Shown: positions 1 to 8,421 of the stretch, piece by piece
How the letters are laid out: every line of letters starts with the position of its first letter
How positions within the stretch are numbered: the stretch's first letter is position 1
Origin: Bradyrhizobium elkanii WSM2783
GTDB lineage: Bacteria; Pseudomonadota; Alphaproteobacteria; Rhizobiales; Xanthobacteraceae
Length of the DNA: 42,393 bases
Direction of reading: 5' to 3'
NCBI RefSeq assembly: GCF_000472865.1
Contig: NZ_AXAP01000069.1
Location: 1 to 42,393, forward strand
Notes under the pieces: generated by a model
What the model was told of the DNA's origin: nothing
Database searches by the model: none
The model's input: the letters and a program-made list of their open reading frames with translations, nothing else
Program-made: the position numbers and the translations under genes

Positions 1-2
1 TC

Positions 3-116
3 GCCTCCCGCGGCGGCCTCACCCCGAGGATGATCTTCCTGCGCGGCAAGGCCCTGCAGGCCATGTTCCGGCCCTGCTACCTCGACGCCCAGGCCTCCGC
101 CAACCGGGCGCGCTAG
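3..116 (+). CDS. 3' end of an unrecognised gene (partial)
   Basis: A reading frame enters from the left edge and stays open to a TAG at 114-116, giving about 37 C-terminal residues. The tail is rich in Arg and Ala and contains a Phe-Arg-Pro-Cys-Tyr stretch. Its stop codon abuts the first palindromic repeat, as is common for gene ends here. The fragment is too short to assign a family, and an open frame of this length in GC-rich DNA could be chance. Confidence 0.4.
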   Translation, partial: ASRGGLTPRMIFLRGKALQAMFRPCYLDAQASANRAR

Positions 117-217
117 AGCATGATCCGGAAAAGTGTGAAGCGGTTTTCCGAAAAGATCATGCTCAAACAATAACCTAAAGCGCGATGATGATTCATCCTC
201 ATCTCATCGCGCTTTAG
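116..217. repeat. two tandem palindromic repeats of rhizobial type
   Basis: The first palindrome (116-164) has arms GAGCATGATC and GATCATGCTC around a GGAAAA/TTTTCC inner stem. The second (175-217) has arms CTAAAGCGCGATGA and TCATCGCGCTTTAG. From memory, this pair is a common intergenic repeat in Bradyrhizobium and Rhodopseudomonas. It starts at the stop codon of the upstream gene and could act as a terminator or mRNA-end structure. Confidence 0.8.
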
Positions 218-238
218 AGGCGCCGGTCGCCCTCTGCC

Positions 239-321
239 GTCATGGCCGGGCTTGACCCGGCCATCCACGTTCTTGACGTCAAGGAAGACGTGGATGCCCG
301 GGTCAAGCCCGGGCACGACGA
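239..321. repeat. palindromic intergenic repeat (GTCATGGCCGGGCTTG type)
   Basis: Two arms of the form GTCATGGCCGGGCTTGACC and its near inverse flank an ACGT-rich centre with GACGT/ACGTC pairing. The same family occurs at 4024, 15065 and 20605. The 299-base stretch between the partial gene and the SCO cluster is almost entirely repeat; no gene was seen in it. Confidence 0.8.
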
Positions 322-414
322 GTGGCGATAGCTCCGAAATTCCCTCCACATGATGTGACGGCGCGCCGCAGCATTGCGCTTGCCGGGCGGCGGAACCGGG
401 CTTATTTCAAGCAC

Positions 415-609
415 ATGGTTCAGCCGGTTTCCGCCTCTCATGGAATGACCGCGCCGGCCTCGGCACAGGGCAAGGCGGCGTCCGCCATCGCCTGGGGTGC
501 CGCGGGGCTGGGCGCGCTCGTCGTGCTGGGCGCGGGCGCGCTCTGGTTCCATTACGGCACGGCGGTGTTCTTTGAGACCATCGCGGCCGGCGTCTCGGCC
601 TGTTTCTGA
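415..609 (+). CDS. small single-pass membrane protein upstream of SCO
   Basis: This is a 64-residue protein of unknown function. One strong hydrophobic segment (about residues 23-45, rich in Ala, Gly, Leu, Val) is followed by a short aromatic tail ending Ser-Ala-Cys-Phe, so a small inner-membrane protein is likely. It ends 21 bases before the SCO gene and reads the same way, which suggests co-transcription and a possible link to cytochrome oxidase assembly; that link is inference. The start is uncertain: ATG at 415 or ATG at 445 are both possible, and neither has a clear Shine-Dalgarno. The frame is open back to 322, but that part is repeat-derived and probably not coding. Confidence 0.6.
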   Translation: MVQPVSASHGMTAPASAQGKAASAIAWGAAGLGALVVLGAGALWFHYGTAVFFETIAAGVSACF

Positions 610-630
610 TCCAATAAGAGGAATTTTTTC

Positions 631-1221
631 ATGGATCGGACCACCCGCCCGCTCGTGATCGTGGCTGCCTTCGCCGGCAGCCTGGCGATTGGGCTATTGC
701 TGTTGTTCTGGACGATGGGCGGCCTGCGCAGCATGACCACCCCGTCGGCGATCGGCGGCCCGTTCCAGCTCACCGACCAAGCCGGCCAGACCATCACCGA
801 CAAGAGCCTGAAGGGCAAGCCGACCCTGATCTTCTTCGGTTTCACCCATTGCCCCGACGTCTGCCCGACCTCGCTGTTCGAGATTTCCGAAGTGCTGCGG
901 GCGATGGGCACGGACGCCGACAAGGTGAACGCCTATTTCGTCTCGGTCGATCCGGAGCGCGACACCGCGGCGGCGATGAAGGACTACCTCTCCAGCTTCG
1001 ACCCACATCTGAAGGGCCTCACCGGCAATCCCGATGCCATCGCCAAGGTGCTGTCGGCCTATCGCGTCTACGCCAAGAAGGTCCCGCTCAAGGACGGCGA
1101 CTACACAATGGACCACACCGCGCTGATCTATCTGATGGACCGCGACGGCAAGTTCGTCTCACCGTTCAACCTCAAACGCAGCCCGGAAGAAGCTGCGGCC
1201 GACCTCAAGCGCTATCTCTGA
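631..1221 (+). CDS. SCO1/SenC family copper chaperone
   Basis: This 196-residue membrane-anchored thioredoxin-fold protein belongs to the SCO family, which delivers copper to the CuA site of cytochrome c oxidase. An N-terminal membrane anchor (about residues 8-28) is followed by the periplasmic domain. The copper ligands are visible: the CPDVC motif (Cys74 and Cys78) and the distal His162 in a DHTALIYL segment. The SVDPERDT stretch is also typical. An AGAGGA ribosome binding site lies just upstream of the ATG. A small membrane protein gene precedes it. No cytochrome oxidase genes are in view, so the oxidase it serves cannot be named. Confidence 0.93.
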   Translation: MDRTTRPLVIVAAFAGSLAIGLLLLFWTMGGLRSMTTPSAIGGPFQLTDQAGQTITDKSLKGKPTLIFFGFTHCPDVCPTSLFEISEVLRAMGTDADKVNAYFVSVDPERDTAAAMKDYLSSFDPHLKGLTGNPDAIAKVLSAYRVYAKKVPLKDGDYTMDHTALIYLMDRDGKFVSPFNLKRSPEEAAADLKRYL

Positions 1222-1289
1222 GCTAAAGCCTCGCATCATGCCCCGGATGGTCTATAAGGCCGTCCAATTCCGCAACATTGCCCGGCCGA

Positions 1290-2207
1290 ATGCCTGATCA
1301 GACCGCCCCGCTCGACATCTCCCGTTCTATCCGCGCCATGGCCGGATGGCTGGTCGTGGCGGCGTTGGCTGTTTTTAGCGGCGCGGCGAATGCACAAACC
1401 CCACAGCTGCAAACGCCGCCGAAGCCGCCCGTCGAGGCGGCGCCGCAGGCGGTGCCCGGTTTCTGGGATCCGCGGCGGCGGCCTGAACGGCCGGATCTGT
1501 CGCGCATCACCGTGATCCGGTTCCTGACCGAAACCGATTATCCGCCGTTCAACTTCACCGGTCCTGACGGCAATCCGGCCGGTTTCAATGTCGACCTGGC
1601 GCGGGCGATCTGCGACGAGATCAAGGTCACCTGCACCATCCAGATGCGCCGCTTCGAGACGCTGGTGGATGCGCTCGCCACCAACAGGGGCGATGCCATC
1701 ATCGCCTCGATGGCGGTGACGCCGCAATTGCGCACAAGGGTTGATTTCTCCGATCCCTATTACCGCGCGCCGGCCCGCTTCGTGTCCCAGCGCAATGCCG
1801 TGCTGCCGGAAGTGCGGCCGGAATATCTCGAAGGCAAGAAGGTCGGCGTCATCGGCGGCACCGCGCACGAAGCCTATCTGAAGGCGATGTTCACCGACGC
1901 CGAGCTCCACACTTATCCAAATGACGACGCGCTCCGGCAGGCGCTTCGCCGCGGCGAGGTCGATTTCATCTTCGGCGACGCGATCGCGCTCGCGTTCTGG
2001 ATCAACGGCACCGATTCGGCCGAATGCTGCGCCTTCTCCGGCGGCCCCTTCGTCGAGAGCCGCTTCTTCGGCGAGGGCATCGGCATTGCGGTGCGCAAGG
2101 GCAACGACCTGCTCCGGCAGGCGTTGAACTGGGCGCTGTTCCGGCTCTGGGAAAAAGGCCGCTACACCGATCTGTGGCTGCGCTATTTTTCCGTCAGCCC
2201 GTTTTAG
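1290..2207 (+). CDS. ABC transporter periplasmic substrate-binding protein, family 3 (amino-acid type)
   Basis: A secreted solute-binding protein of the SBP_bac_3 family, which usually binds polar amino acids or related compounds for ABC uptake. A hydrophobic signal segment (Ala-Leu-Val rich) ends in Ala-Asn-Ala-Gln, followed by a Pro/Gln-rich linker. The mature domain opens with the family stretch ending TDYPPFNF and continues with GFNVDLARAI, SMAVTP and DFSDPYY. The C-terminal half has the FIFGDA and WEKGRYTDLWLRYF segments of the second lobe. No permease or ATPase gene is nearby, so it is an orphan here. The start could be TTG 1278, ATG 1290 or ATG 1338; the last gives the most compact signal peptide. 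Confidence 0.85.
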   Translation: MPDQTAPLDISRSIRAMAGWLVVAALAVFSGAANAQTPQLQTPPKPPVEAAPQAVPGFWDPRRRPERPDLSRITVIRFLTETDYPPFNFTGPDGNPAGFNVDLARAICDEIKVTCTIQMRRFETLVDALATNRGDAIIASMAVTPQLRTRVDFSDPYYRAPARFVSQRNAVLPEVRPEYLEGKKVGVIGGTAHEAYLKAMFTDAELHTYPNDDALRQALRRGEVDFIFGDAIALAFWINGTDSAECCAFSGGPFVESRFFGEGIGIAVRKGNDLLRQALNWALFRLWEKGRYTDLWLRYFSVSPF

Positions 2208-2222
2208 GAGTTTTCGTACTCC

Positions 2223-2303
2223 GTCATTCCGGGATGGTCCGAAGGACCAGACCCGGAATCTCGAGATTCCGGGTTCGATGCTGTCGCATCGCCCCGGAAT
2301 GAC
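2223..2303. repeat. palindromic intergenic repeat (GTCATTCCGGG type)
   Basis: Arms GTCATTCCGGG and CCCCGGAATGAC flank inner inverted segments (GGTCCGAAGGACC and GAATCTCGAGATTC). It lies between the binding-protein stop and lysS. A related copy is at 21492-21618. Confidence 0.8.
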
Positions 2304-2370
2304 TGTGTCTCACCGTCATTTTGCATTTTGCCGCGGAGGCCGTTAGTTTCCGCGGCCTTGGAGACCCCTG

Positions 2371-4011
2371 ATGTCCGTGACTGACCTTGCCGCAAGCCCG
2401 AGCGACCTGCGTGCGCTCGCCGAACAATCCAACGCCTGGCCGTTCGAGCAGGCGAAAGCGATTGTCGCGCGGCTGAAAAAAAATCCGAAGGATGAGGTGC
2501 TGTTCGAGACCGGCTATGGCCCGTCCGGCCTGCCCCATATCGGCACCTTCGGCGAGGTCGCGCGCACCACCATGGTGCGCCACGCCTTCCGCGTGCTCAC
2601 GGAGGACAAGATCAAGACGCGCCTGCTCGCCTTCTCCGACGACATGGATGGCCTGCGCAAGGTGCCGGACAATGTCCCGAACAAGGAGCTGCTGGAGCAG
2701 CACCTCGGCATGCCGCTGACGAAGGTGCCTGATCCCTTCGGCACGCATCCGAGCTTCGGCGAGCACAACAATGCGCGGCTGCGCGCCTTCCTCGATCAGT
2801 TCGGCTTCGACTACGAATTCGCCAGCTCGACCGACTACTACACCTCGGGCCGCTTCGACGCCGCGCTGCTGCGGATGCTGGAGCGGATCGAGAAGGTGAT
2901 GGCGATCATGCTGCCCTCGCTCCGCGAGGAGCGCGCCGCGAGCTATTCGCCGTTCCTCCCGATCTGCCCGCGCACCGGGCTCGTGCTTTACGTGCCGGTT
3001 ACCGCACATGACGCCAAGGCCGGCACCATCTCTTACGAAGACCCCGAGACGAAGGAGAGCGTCACGGTCCCCGTCACCGGCGGCCGCTGCAAATTGCAGT
3101 GGAAGCCGGACTGGGCGATGCGCTGGTATGCGCTCGGCGTCGACTATGAGATGGCCGGCAAGGACCTGATCGATTCGGTGAAGCTGTCGGGCAAGATCTG
3201 CGCGGCGCTCGGCGGCACGCCGCCGGAAGGCTTCAACTACGAGCTCTTCCTCGACGACAAAGGCCAGAAGATCTCGAAGTCGAAGGGCAACGGGCTCACA
3301 ATCGACGAATGGCTGCGCTATGCCTCGCCGGAATCGCTGTCGCTGTTCATGTATCGCGAGCCGAAGGCGGCCAAGCGGCTCTATTTCGACGTGATCCCGC
3401 GCAATGTCGACGAATACCAGCAGTTCGTCGAGGCCTTCCCGCGTCAGGAAGGGCGGCAGCAATTGCAGAATCCGGTCTGGCACATCCACTCCGGCCATCC
3501 GCCGAAGGTGGACATGCCCGTCACCTTCCAGCTTCTGCTGACGCTGGTGTCGTCGTCGAATGCGGAGAATGCCGAGACCTTGTGGGGCTTCATCGGCCGC
3601 TATCGCCCGGGCGTGACGCCGCAGACGCATCCGAAGCTGGATGCGATGGTCGGCTATGCCATCAACTACTACCGCGACTTCGTCGCGCCCTCGAAGCAGT
3701 TCCGCGAGCCGACCGAGAGCGAGCGGGCGGCGCTGCAGGATTTGCGTGATGCGCTCTCCAACATGCCGCCGGACTCGACCGCGGAGGACATCCAGAACGT
3801 GGTCTACGAGATCGGCCGCCGCGAGCCGTTCCTCGATCCCGTGAAGAAGGGCAAGGACGGCCGCCCCGGCGTCTCGCTCGACTGGTTCAACATGCTCTAC
3901 CAGGTCCTGCTCGGCCAGGAGAAAGGCCCGCGCTTCGGCTCCTTCGTCGCGGTCTACGGCCTCCAGAACGCCGTCAACATGATCGACGGCGCACTGGCAA
4001 GGTCGTCGTAG
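2371..4011 (+). CDS. lysS: lysine--tRNA ligase, class I
   Basis: This 546-residue cytoplasmic enzyme charges tRNA-Lys with lysine using ATP. It is the class I form (also called LysK), which alphaproteobacteria, spirochaetes and many archaea use instead of the class II form. The class I signatures are visible: a PHIG form of the HIGH motif (residues 55-58, within GLPHIGTFGE) and a KISKSKGNG form of KMSKS near residue 300. The length fits full-size members, and the C-terminal helical domain is intact. The gene stands alone, with palindromic repeats on both sides. The ATG at 2371 follows a GGAGAC stretch. Confidence 0.95.
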   Translation: MSVTDLAASPSDLRALAEQSNAWPFEQAKAIVARLKKNPKDEVLFETGYGPSGLPHIGTFGEVARTTMVRHAFRVLTEDKIKTRLLAFSDDMDGLRKVPDNVPNKELLEQHLGMPLTKVPDPFGTHPSFGEHNNARLRAFLDQFGFDYEFASSTDYYTSGRFDAALLRMLERIEKVMAIMLPSLREERAASYSPFLPICPRTGLVLYVPVTAHDAKAGTISYEDPETKESVTVPVTGGRCKLQWKPDWAMRWYALGVDYEMAGKDLIDSVKLSGKICAALGGTPPEGFNYELFLDDKGQKISKSKGNGLTIDEWLRYASPESLSLFMYREPKAAKRLYFDVIPRNVDEYQQFVEAFPRQEGRQQLQNPVWHIHSGHPPKVDMPVTFQLLLTLVSSSNAENAETLWGFIGRYRPGVTPQTHPKLDAMVGYAINYYRDFVAPSKQFREPTESERAALQDLRDALSNMPPDSTAEDIQNVVYEIGRREPFLDPVKKGKDGRPGVSLDWFNMLYQVLLGQEKGPRFGSFVAVYGLQNAVNMIDGALARSS

Positions 4012-4023
4012 CTTTCTCAATTC

Positions 4024-4109
4024 GTCATGCGCGGGCTTGACCCGCGCATCCATCCAGCTTCGTAAGACTCTTGTGGTCGATGGATTGCCGGGTCAGGCCC
4101 GGCAATGAC
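4024..4109. repeat. palindromic intergenic repeat between convergent genes
   Basis: Left arm GTCATGCGCGGGCTTGACCC and right arm GGGTCAGGCCCGGCAATGAC flank a CATCCA/TGGATG inner pairing. It sits just after lysS, between two convergent genes, where it could serve as a bidirectional terminator. Closely similar to the copy at 15065-15151. Confidence 0.8.
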
Positions 4110-4167
4110 AGCATTGTTCGTGGCTCACCATCTATCTCGACCGCAATCGCGTTGCCCACGCTACGAC

Positions 4168-5100
4168 CTACAGCTTACCGTCACGCAATCCATCGCTGGT
4201 CGCGCGCAACAGCGTCAGCACGAGGCCGTTGAGCGGCGTCGCCACGCCATGTCGTTCGCCGGCCGCGACGATCGCGCCGGTGAGCGCGTCGGCTTCGAAC
4301 GGTCGGCCGGCGAGGCGATCGAAATACATCGAGGTGCCGGCGTCGGGCGGATAGGTAAGCAGCGTCGCCAGCATTCGCTGGGCCTCATCTGCCTCGAGGC
4401 GAGCGCCATCGGCGCGCCCGACCGCAACAGCCTCTTCGAGGATGGCAAGGCACAGCGCCTTGACGTCCTCGCGCCGGAACACCGCCTGCCGCAGCAGGGT
4501 CAGCGCGGTGATCGGATTGGCGACCGCGTTGATCAGGAGCTTTCGCCAGGCGAGCGTGGCGAAGTCGTCACTGCGCAGCACTCGCATGCCGGTTTCTTCG
4601 AGCAGGGCTTCGAACGCCCGTCCATCGGCATCGTCCGCGACCGTGAACTCATAGTCGCCGGCACGTCGGAAGCGAACGCGGTCCGGCGCCAATCGCTCGC
4701 CATTGTAATAGACGAGCGTGGGAATAATGGTTGCGTGTCCGGCCAATGGTGCCAGCCGGTCCTTGTGCCCGATGCCGTTCTGCAGGACCGCGATCCGGGT
4801 GCCGGCGCCGCAGAGTCTTGCAAGCCACGGCGCACTTGACGGCGTGTCCTGCGCCTTGGTGCAGAACAGCACCCAGTCCACCCGCGTCGCCTGCTCCGGA
4901 TCGGTCAATGCGCGAAGCGGAACATCGATTGCGCCTTCCGCACGCTCGACCACGAGACGATCGAGCGGCCGCCTGACACAGGCGACCACATCGTGCCGGT
5001 CCGCCGCGCGCAACAGGCCGGCGATGATACCGCCGATGCTTCCGAGGCCGACGACGGCAATGGTCTTGCGATCCGGGTTTCCTTCAGTGCCAGCAGTCAT
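4168..5100 (-). CDS. 2-dehydropantoate 2-reductase family oxidoreductase (PanE/ApbA-like)
   Basis: A 310-residue NADPH-dependent reductase. The family reduces ketopantoate to pantoate for coenzyme A synthesis, but many rhizobial paralogues act on other keto acids. The N-terminal Rossmann motif is GLGSIGG (residues 18-24). A TKAQDT stretch and an LQNGIG stretch follow, as in PanE, and the C-terminal domain holds the family AWRKLLINAVANPITAL segment with the catalytic Lys and Asn. Codons are GC-rich like the neighbours. It is transcribed divergently from the class II aldolase gene across about 240 bases. A role in pantothenate synthesis is possible but not shown, since no other pan genes are in view. 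Confidence 0.85.
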   Translation of the reverse strand: MTAGTEGNPDRKTIAVVGLGSIGGIIAGLLRAADRHDVVACVRRPLDRLVVERAEGAIDVPLRALTDPEQATRVDWVLFCTKAQDTPSSAPWLARLCGAGTRIAVLQNGIGHKDRLAPLAGHATIIPTLVYYNGERLAPDRVRFRRAGDYEFTVADDADGRAFEALLEETGMRVLRSDDFATLAWRKLLINAVANPITALTLLRQAVFRREDVKALCLAILEEAVAVGRADGARLEADEAQRMLATLLTYPPDAGTSMYFDRLAGRPFEADALTGAIVAAGERHGVATPLNGLVLTLLRATSDGLRDGKL

Positions 5101-5338
5101 CCGAAACAGGTCTCCTCATCCGTAACTGTAGGGCGAACATTGCCGGCTTTGCCAACGCAAACTGTGTCTTGCCGCGTTGTTCTATCGAAAACATGCTGCC
5201 AACTGCCGCCAATGCGCCGCGCCCGCCTCGCGAAATTGGGATAGTTGGTGCACGGTAATTGCAATCGGGGCGGCGGCAATTTGGGCTAGACTGCGCCAAT
5301 AACAAGCCGCCAGCACCGGCGCGCAAGGGAGGATCAAC

Positions 5339-6121
5339 ATGCAGTTCAGGGTTTCACCGGACACGCTTACCGATCAGGGCGCCGCAGAGTGGCAGGCGCG
5401 CGTGGATCTCGCCGCCGCGCACCGGCTCGCCTTCATCCAGGGTTTCAGCGAGGGCATCTTCAACCATCTGACCTTCGTGGTGCCCGGCCGCAGCGACCGC
5501 TACTATCAGATTCCGTTCGGCATGCATTGGTCGGAGGTGACCGCTTCCTCTTTCATGGAAGTCGGCATCGACGATGCCGAGGTCAAGCGCGGCGAGGGCG
5601 AGGTCGAGCGCTCCTGCTATTGCATCCACGCCCCGATCCACAAGGCGCTGCCGCAGGCCAAAGCGGTGTTTCACACCCACATGCCGTTTGCCAGCGCGCT
5701 GACCCGGCTCGAGGATCCCCGCATCAAGGAGATCGGCCAGACCGAAGTCGGCATGGCCGGCAAGATCGCCTATGACGACGAATATGCCGGCCCGGCGCTC
5801 GATCCGGCCGAAGGCGCGCGGCTCGCCAGGGTGATCGGCGACAAGACCATTCTATTCATGGCCAACCACGGCATCTCGACCGTCGGCGAGACCGTCGCGG
5901 CGGCCTATGACCGGCTCTACTACATCGAGCGCGCCGCGCAGGTGCAGATCTATGCGATGTGGACCGGACAGCCGCTGAAGAAGCTGCCTGCTCCCGTGGT
6001 CGAAAAGACCATGCGCGATATCGGCGGCACCAGCCTCTACAAGGGCCCAAGCCCGGCGCAGCGGCACTTCGATGCGCTCAAGCGCATGCTGGACCGCAAG
6101 GAGCCTGATTACGCGACGTAA
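5339..6121 (+). CDS. class II aldolase/adducin family protein
   Basis: A 260-residue protein of the class II aldolase/adducin head fold, a zinc enzyme family that includes fuculose- and ribulose-phosphate aldolases and epimerases. The zinc-binding FHTHMPF segment is present mid-protein and the second His lies in MANHGIST. These features place it in the subgroup of broad-specificity class II aldolases without a known substrate. A strong GGGAGG ribosome binding site precedes the ATG by about 7 bases. It is divergent from the PanE-like gene and followed by a palindromic repeat, so it is probably monocistronic. Confidence 0.85.
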   Translation: MQFRVSPDTLTDQGAAEWQARVDLAAAHRLAFIQGFSEGIFNHLTFVVPGRSDRYYQIPFGMHWSEVTASSFMEVGIDDAEVKRGEGEVERSCYCIHAPIHKALPQAKAVFHTHMPFASALTRLEDPRIKEIGQTEVGMAGKIAYDDEYAGPALDPAEGARLARVIGDKTILFMANHGISTVGETVAAAYDRLYYIERAAQVQIYAMWTGQPLKKLPAPVVEKTMRDIGGTSLYKGPSPAQRHFDALKRMLDRKEPDYAT

Positions 6122-6154
6122 GCCGGCGAGGCTCGCGCACAACTACATCCTCTT

Positions 6155-6276
6155 GTCGTCCCGGCGCAGGCCGGGACCCATCCCCGCAGGCAGATGTGAT
6201 GCGCTGAGGTGTAACCGCTCGTTCGCGCCACAACAGCTCCCTGTGGTTATGGGTCCCCGCCTTCGCGGGGACGACG
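6155..6276. repeat. palindromic intergenic repeat (GGGACCCATAACCACAGGG type)
   Basis: Arms GTCGTCCCGGCGCAGGCCGG and CCCCGCCTTCGCGGGGACGAC flank a centre that, on the minus strand, reads CCATAACCACAGGGAGCTG then TTGTGGCGCG. Copies are at 17635-17752 and, partly, at 7521-7571. It lies between the convergent aldolase and flavoprotein genes. Confidence 0.8.
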
Positions 6277-6316
6277 AGAATGCTGAGTCTACGCGCGATG
6301 CTTCTGCAGCCGACGT

Positions 6317-7528
6317 TTACGATCGCACGGCCGGCGGCGCCTGCAGCGTCGGCGCCGCAGCCGCGAGAATCTCCGCACGATCACCGGTCCGCGGCGGATA
6401 GATCCGCACGTGATTGATGGTCTGCTTGGTCAATTTCGCGGCAGCCCCGCTGGTACGCACCTGGCGATCCCACCCTTCCGTGTACAAAGCCCCCCACGCG
6501 CCGAGATCGAGCACGGTGACATACCAATCAATATGAAGCGGCAGCATCGGCTGCCCGAACAGGTCGGCCACGACGTTATGGCCTGCGAAGCGGCCCATCG
6601 GCCGGGCGAACTGGCAGGACATCACGGAGGCGTGGACGCCGTCCACGAAACTGCAGGCCACATCGCCGGCGGCAAAGACATTTGTTGCACCGGTCACGCG
6701 CATGAATTGATCGACGATGACGCGACCATACCGGTCGCGTTCAACATCCAGCGCCTCAGCCAGCGGACTTGCGCGCATGCCCGCGCACCACACGACTGTC
6801 CGTGTCGGAATGATCTCCCCCGAACTGAGCGCGATGGCGTTCGGCTCGATAGCGGTAACCCTCACGCCCAGTCGCGTTTCGACGCCGAGCGCCAAGAGCG
6901 CCTCATTGATGACAGGGCGGGCATTATCCCCGATTGTGACGCCAACCGCGGGATTGGGGTCTATGAGAACGATGCGTTGCCCGTCGGTGACGCCGGCTCG
7001 ATCGAGCTTGCCCGGCATCTCGGTTGCGACCTCAATTCCGGTGAAACCGGCGCCGACCACGACCACCGTGGAGCGCGCTTCCGATGGCGCCTCGGCGCCG
7101 AGCGCTGCGAGATGTGCGTCGAGCCGGACGGCAGCCGCATAGGAGTCCACGTCGAAGCCGTTGGCCGCGAGGCCGGCAATCGCCGGGCGCGCCAGTTCGC
7201 TGCCAAGCGCTAGCACCAGCCGATCGTAAGTCAAAACCTCCGGGCCGTCGCTCGCTGCGACGGTCACCTGCTGTTTGACCGCATCGATCGCTTGCACCTC
7301 GGCAAGTCTGTGAGCGACGCCGATGGGGTCCAGCACCTCGCCAAGCGGGATCGCCGCCTCGCTCAGGTCGACTTCGTAATTGCGGACTCGAATGTTGTGA
7401 TAGGGATTGCGATCGATGACGAGAATCTCGACCTCGGCCGCCCGTCCAATCTCATCGCGCTTGCGCGCAGCCCCGATGGCAGCCCAGAGGCCGGCGAATC
7501 CCGCACCAAGGACAATAATGCGCGCCAC
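6317..7528 (-). CDS. NAD(P)/FAD-dependent oxidoreductase (type II NADH dehydrogenase-like)
   Basis: A 403-residue flavoprotein of the two-dinucleotide-binding-domain family that includes type II NADH:quinone dehydrogenases. The FAD-binding GAGFAGL motif is at residues 8-14, the NAD(P)-binding VVVGAGFTGIE motif lies near residue 157, and the ATNVFAAGDVA segment near residue 290 is the second FAD site. No CxxC redox pair is visible, which argues against thioredoxin reductase. The start is a GTG at 7528 preceded by AGGAGG. The start codon, the ribosome binding site and the upstream bases all match a dispersed palindromic repeat (copy at 17650-17687), so translation initiation seems to be repeat-derived. 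Confidence 0.88.
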   Translation of the reverse strand: MARIIVLGAGFAGLWAAIGAARKRDEIGRAAEVEILVIDRNPYHNIRVRNYEVDLSEAAIPLGEVLDPIGVAHRLAEVQAIDAVKQQVTVAASDGPEVLTYDRLVLALGSELARPAIAGLAANGFDVDSYAAAVRLDAHLAALGAEAPSEARSTVVVVGAGFTGIEVATEMPGKLDRAGVTDGQRIVLIDPNPAVGVTIGDNARPVINEALLALGVETRLGVRVTAIEPNAIALSSGEIIPTRTVVWCAGMRASPLAEALDVERDRYGRVIVDQFMRVTGATNVFAAGDVACSFVDGVHASVMSCQFARPMGRFAGHNVVADLFGQPMLPLHIDWYVTVLDLGAWGALYTEGWDRQVRTSGAAAKLTKQTINHVRIYPPRTGDRAEILAAAAPTLQAPPAVRS

Positions 7529-7571
7529 AACAACCTCCTGTGATTATGGGTCCCTGCGTTCGCAGGGATGA
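7521..7571 (-). repeat. partial palindromic repeat supplying RBS and start codon
   Basis: Read on the minus strand, the segment has GGGACCCATAATCACAGGAGG followed by TTGTTGTGGCGCGC. The repeat at 17650-17687 has the same order with only a few differences. The AGGAGG acts as Shine-Dalgarno, and the GTG within GTTGTGGCGCGC is the start of the flavoprotein gene. Confidence 0.75.
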
Positions 7572-7581
7572 CACCAGAGAG

Positions 7582-8238
7582 TTACTGCCTCACCCACACG
7601 ATCCGCGCGATCCAGGCGACGTCCTCGGCCGCGAGCGTGCGATCTGCTTCCGCCGGATTGAGCGACTGCAATTCGAGCGTCTTCGCCGTGCGGCGTTTGC
7701 ACTCCTTCACCAGTATCTCGCCGTCCTTGGTTCGCACCACCACGCGATCGCCGCGGCGGATCGGAGTTGACGGCGACACCAGGATGATATCGCCCTCGCG
7801 GAAAACCGGCCGCAGCGTGTCGCCGAAGATTTCGAGCGCGAAGGCGTGCTCGTCGGGGACGGTCGGCAGCGCCACTTCGTCCCAGCCTTTGCCGGTCGGA
7901 AAGCCGCTGTCGTCGAAAGCATCGCTTGCCGACGCTTCGGCAAGGCCGATCAGCGGCACTGACGGGCCGCCGCGGCCGCCGCCGTCGCCGATCAACTGCA
8001 CGAAGGTGTCGATGGACACGTTGGTCGCGGCGAGCGCCTTCGCGACCGATTCGGTCGAGGGCCAACGCTCGCGGCCGTCGGCGGTGATGCGCTTGGACTT
8101 GTTGAAGGTGGTCGGGTCCAGCCCGGCGCGCCGGGCAAGCCCGGACGGCGACAATCCGGCGCGCTCCGCCAGCCGGTCCAGTGCGGCCCAGACCTGGCCG
8201 TGGGTCAGCAGGCGCGATTGCTTGGGCGGTCTGACCAT
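7582..8238 (-). CDS. HTH transcriptional regulator with S24 (LexA-like) C-terminal domain
   Basis: A 218-residue DNA-binding protein. An N-terminal helix-turn-helix (about residues 14-75, with SPSGLARRAGLDPTTFNKSK) is followed by a LexA/CI-type S24 domain (about residues 130-205). In LexA the Ser of a G-x-S-M motif and a downstream Lys form the self-cleavage dyad. Here the equivalent segment is FGDTLRP with Thr141 in place of Ser, while the Lys (Lys178 in ILVKECKRR) is present, so self-cleavage may be lost or altered. It starts with ATG at 8238 and is divergent from DUF952-pyrD. Its targets are unknown. Confidence 0.85.
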   Translation of the reverse strand: MVRPPKQSRLLTHGQVWAALDRLAERAGLSPSGLARRAGLDPTTFNKSKRITADGRERWPSTESVAKALAATNVSIDTFVQLIGDGGGRGGPSVPLIGLAEASASDAFDDSGFPTGKGWDEVALPTVPDEHAFALEIFGDTLRPVFREGDIILVSPSTPIRRGDRVVVRTKDGEILVKECKRRTAKTLELQSLNPAEADRTLAAEDVAWIARIVWVRQ

Positions 8239-8421
8239 CGGAATTCCGCCGTTCTGATTTAGGAATTATTGCCGGAACCTGCGGCTTTCCGCAAATGTCC
8301 CCAATCGGCCCTGCTGTGGCGCTTGAGTTGCGCCACGGGCGTCGATACGGTCCATCGCTGGCCCGGCCAGCTTCGGGAAAACCCCAACAGACTCAAGCGT
8401 GAAGCATGGGACACCGGATAG

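Noticed and set aside
2224..4053. 609-residue minus-strand open frame opposite lysS
   Set aside because: Arg/His/Leu-rich antisense shadow of a certain gene.
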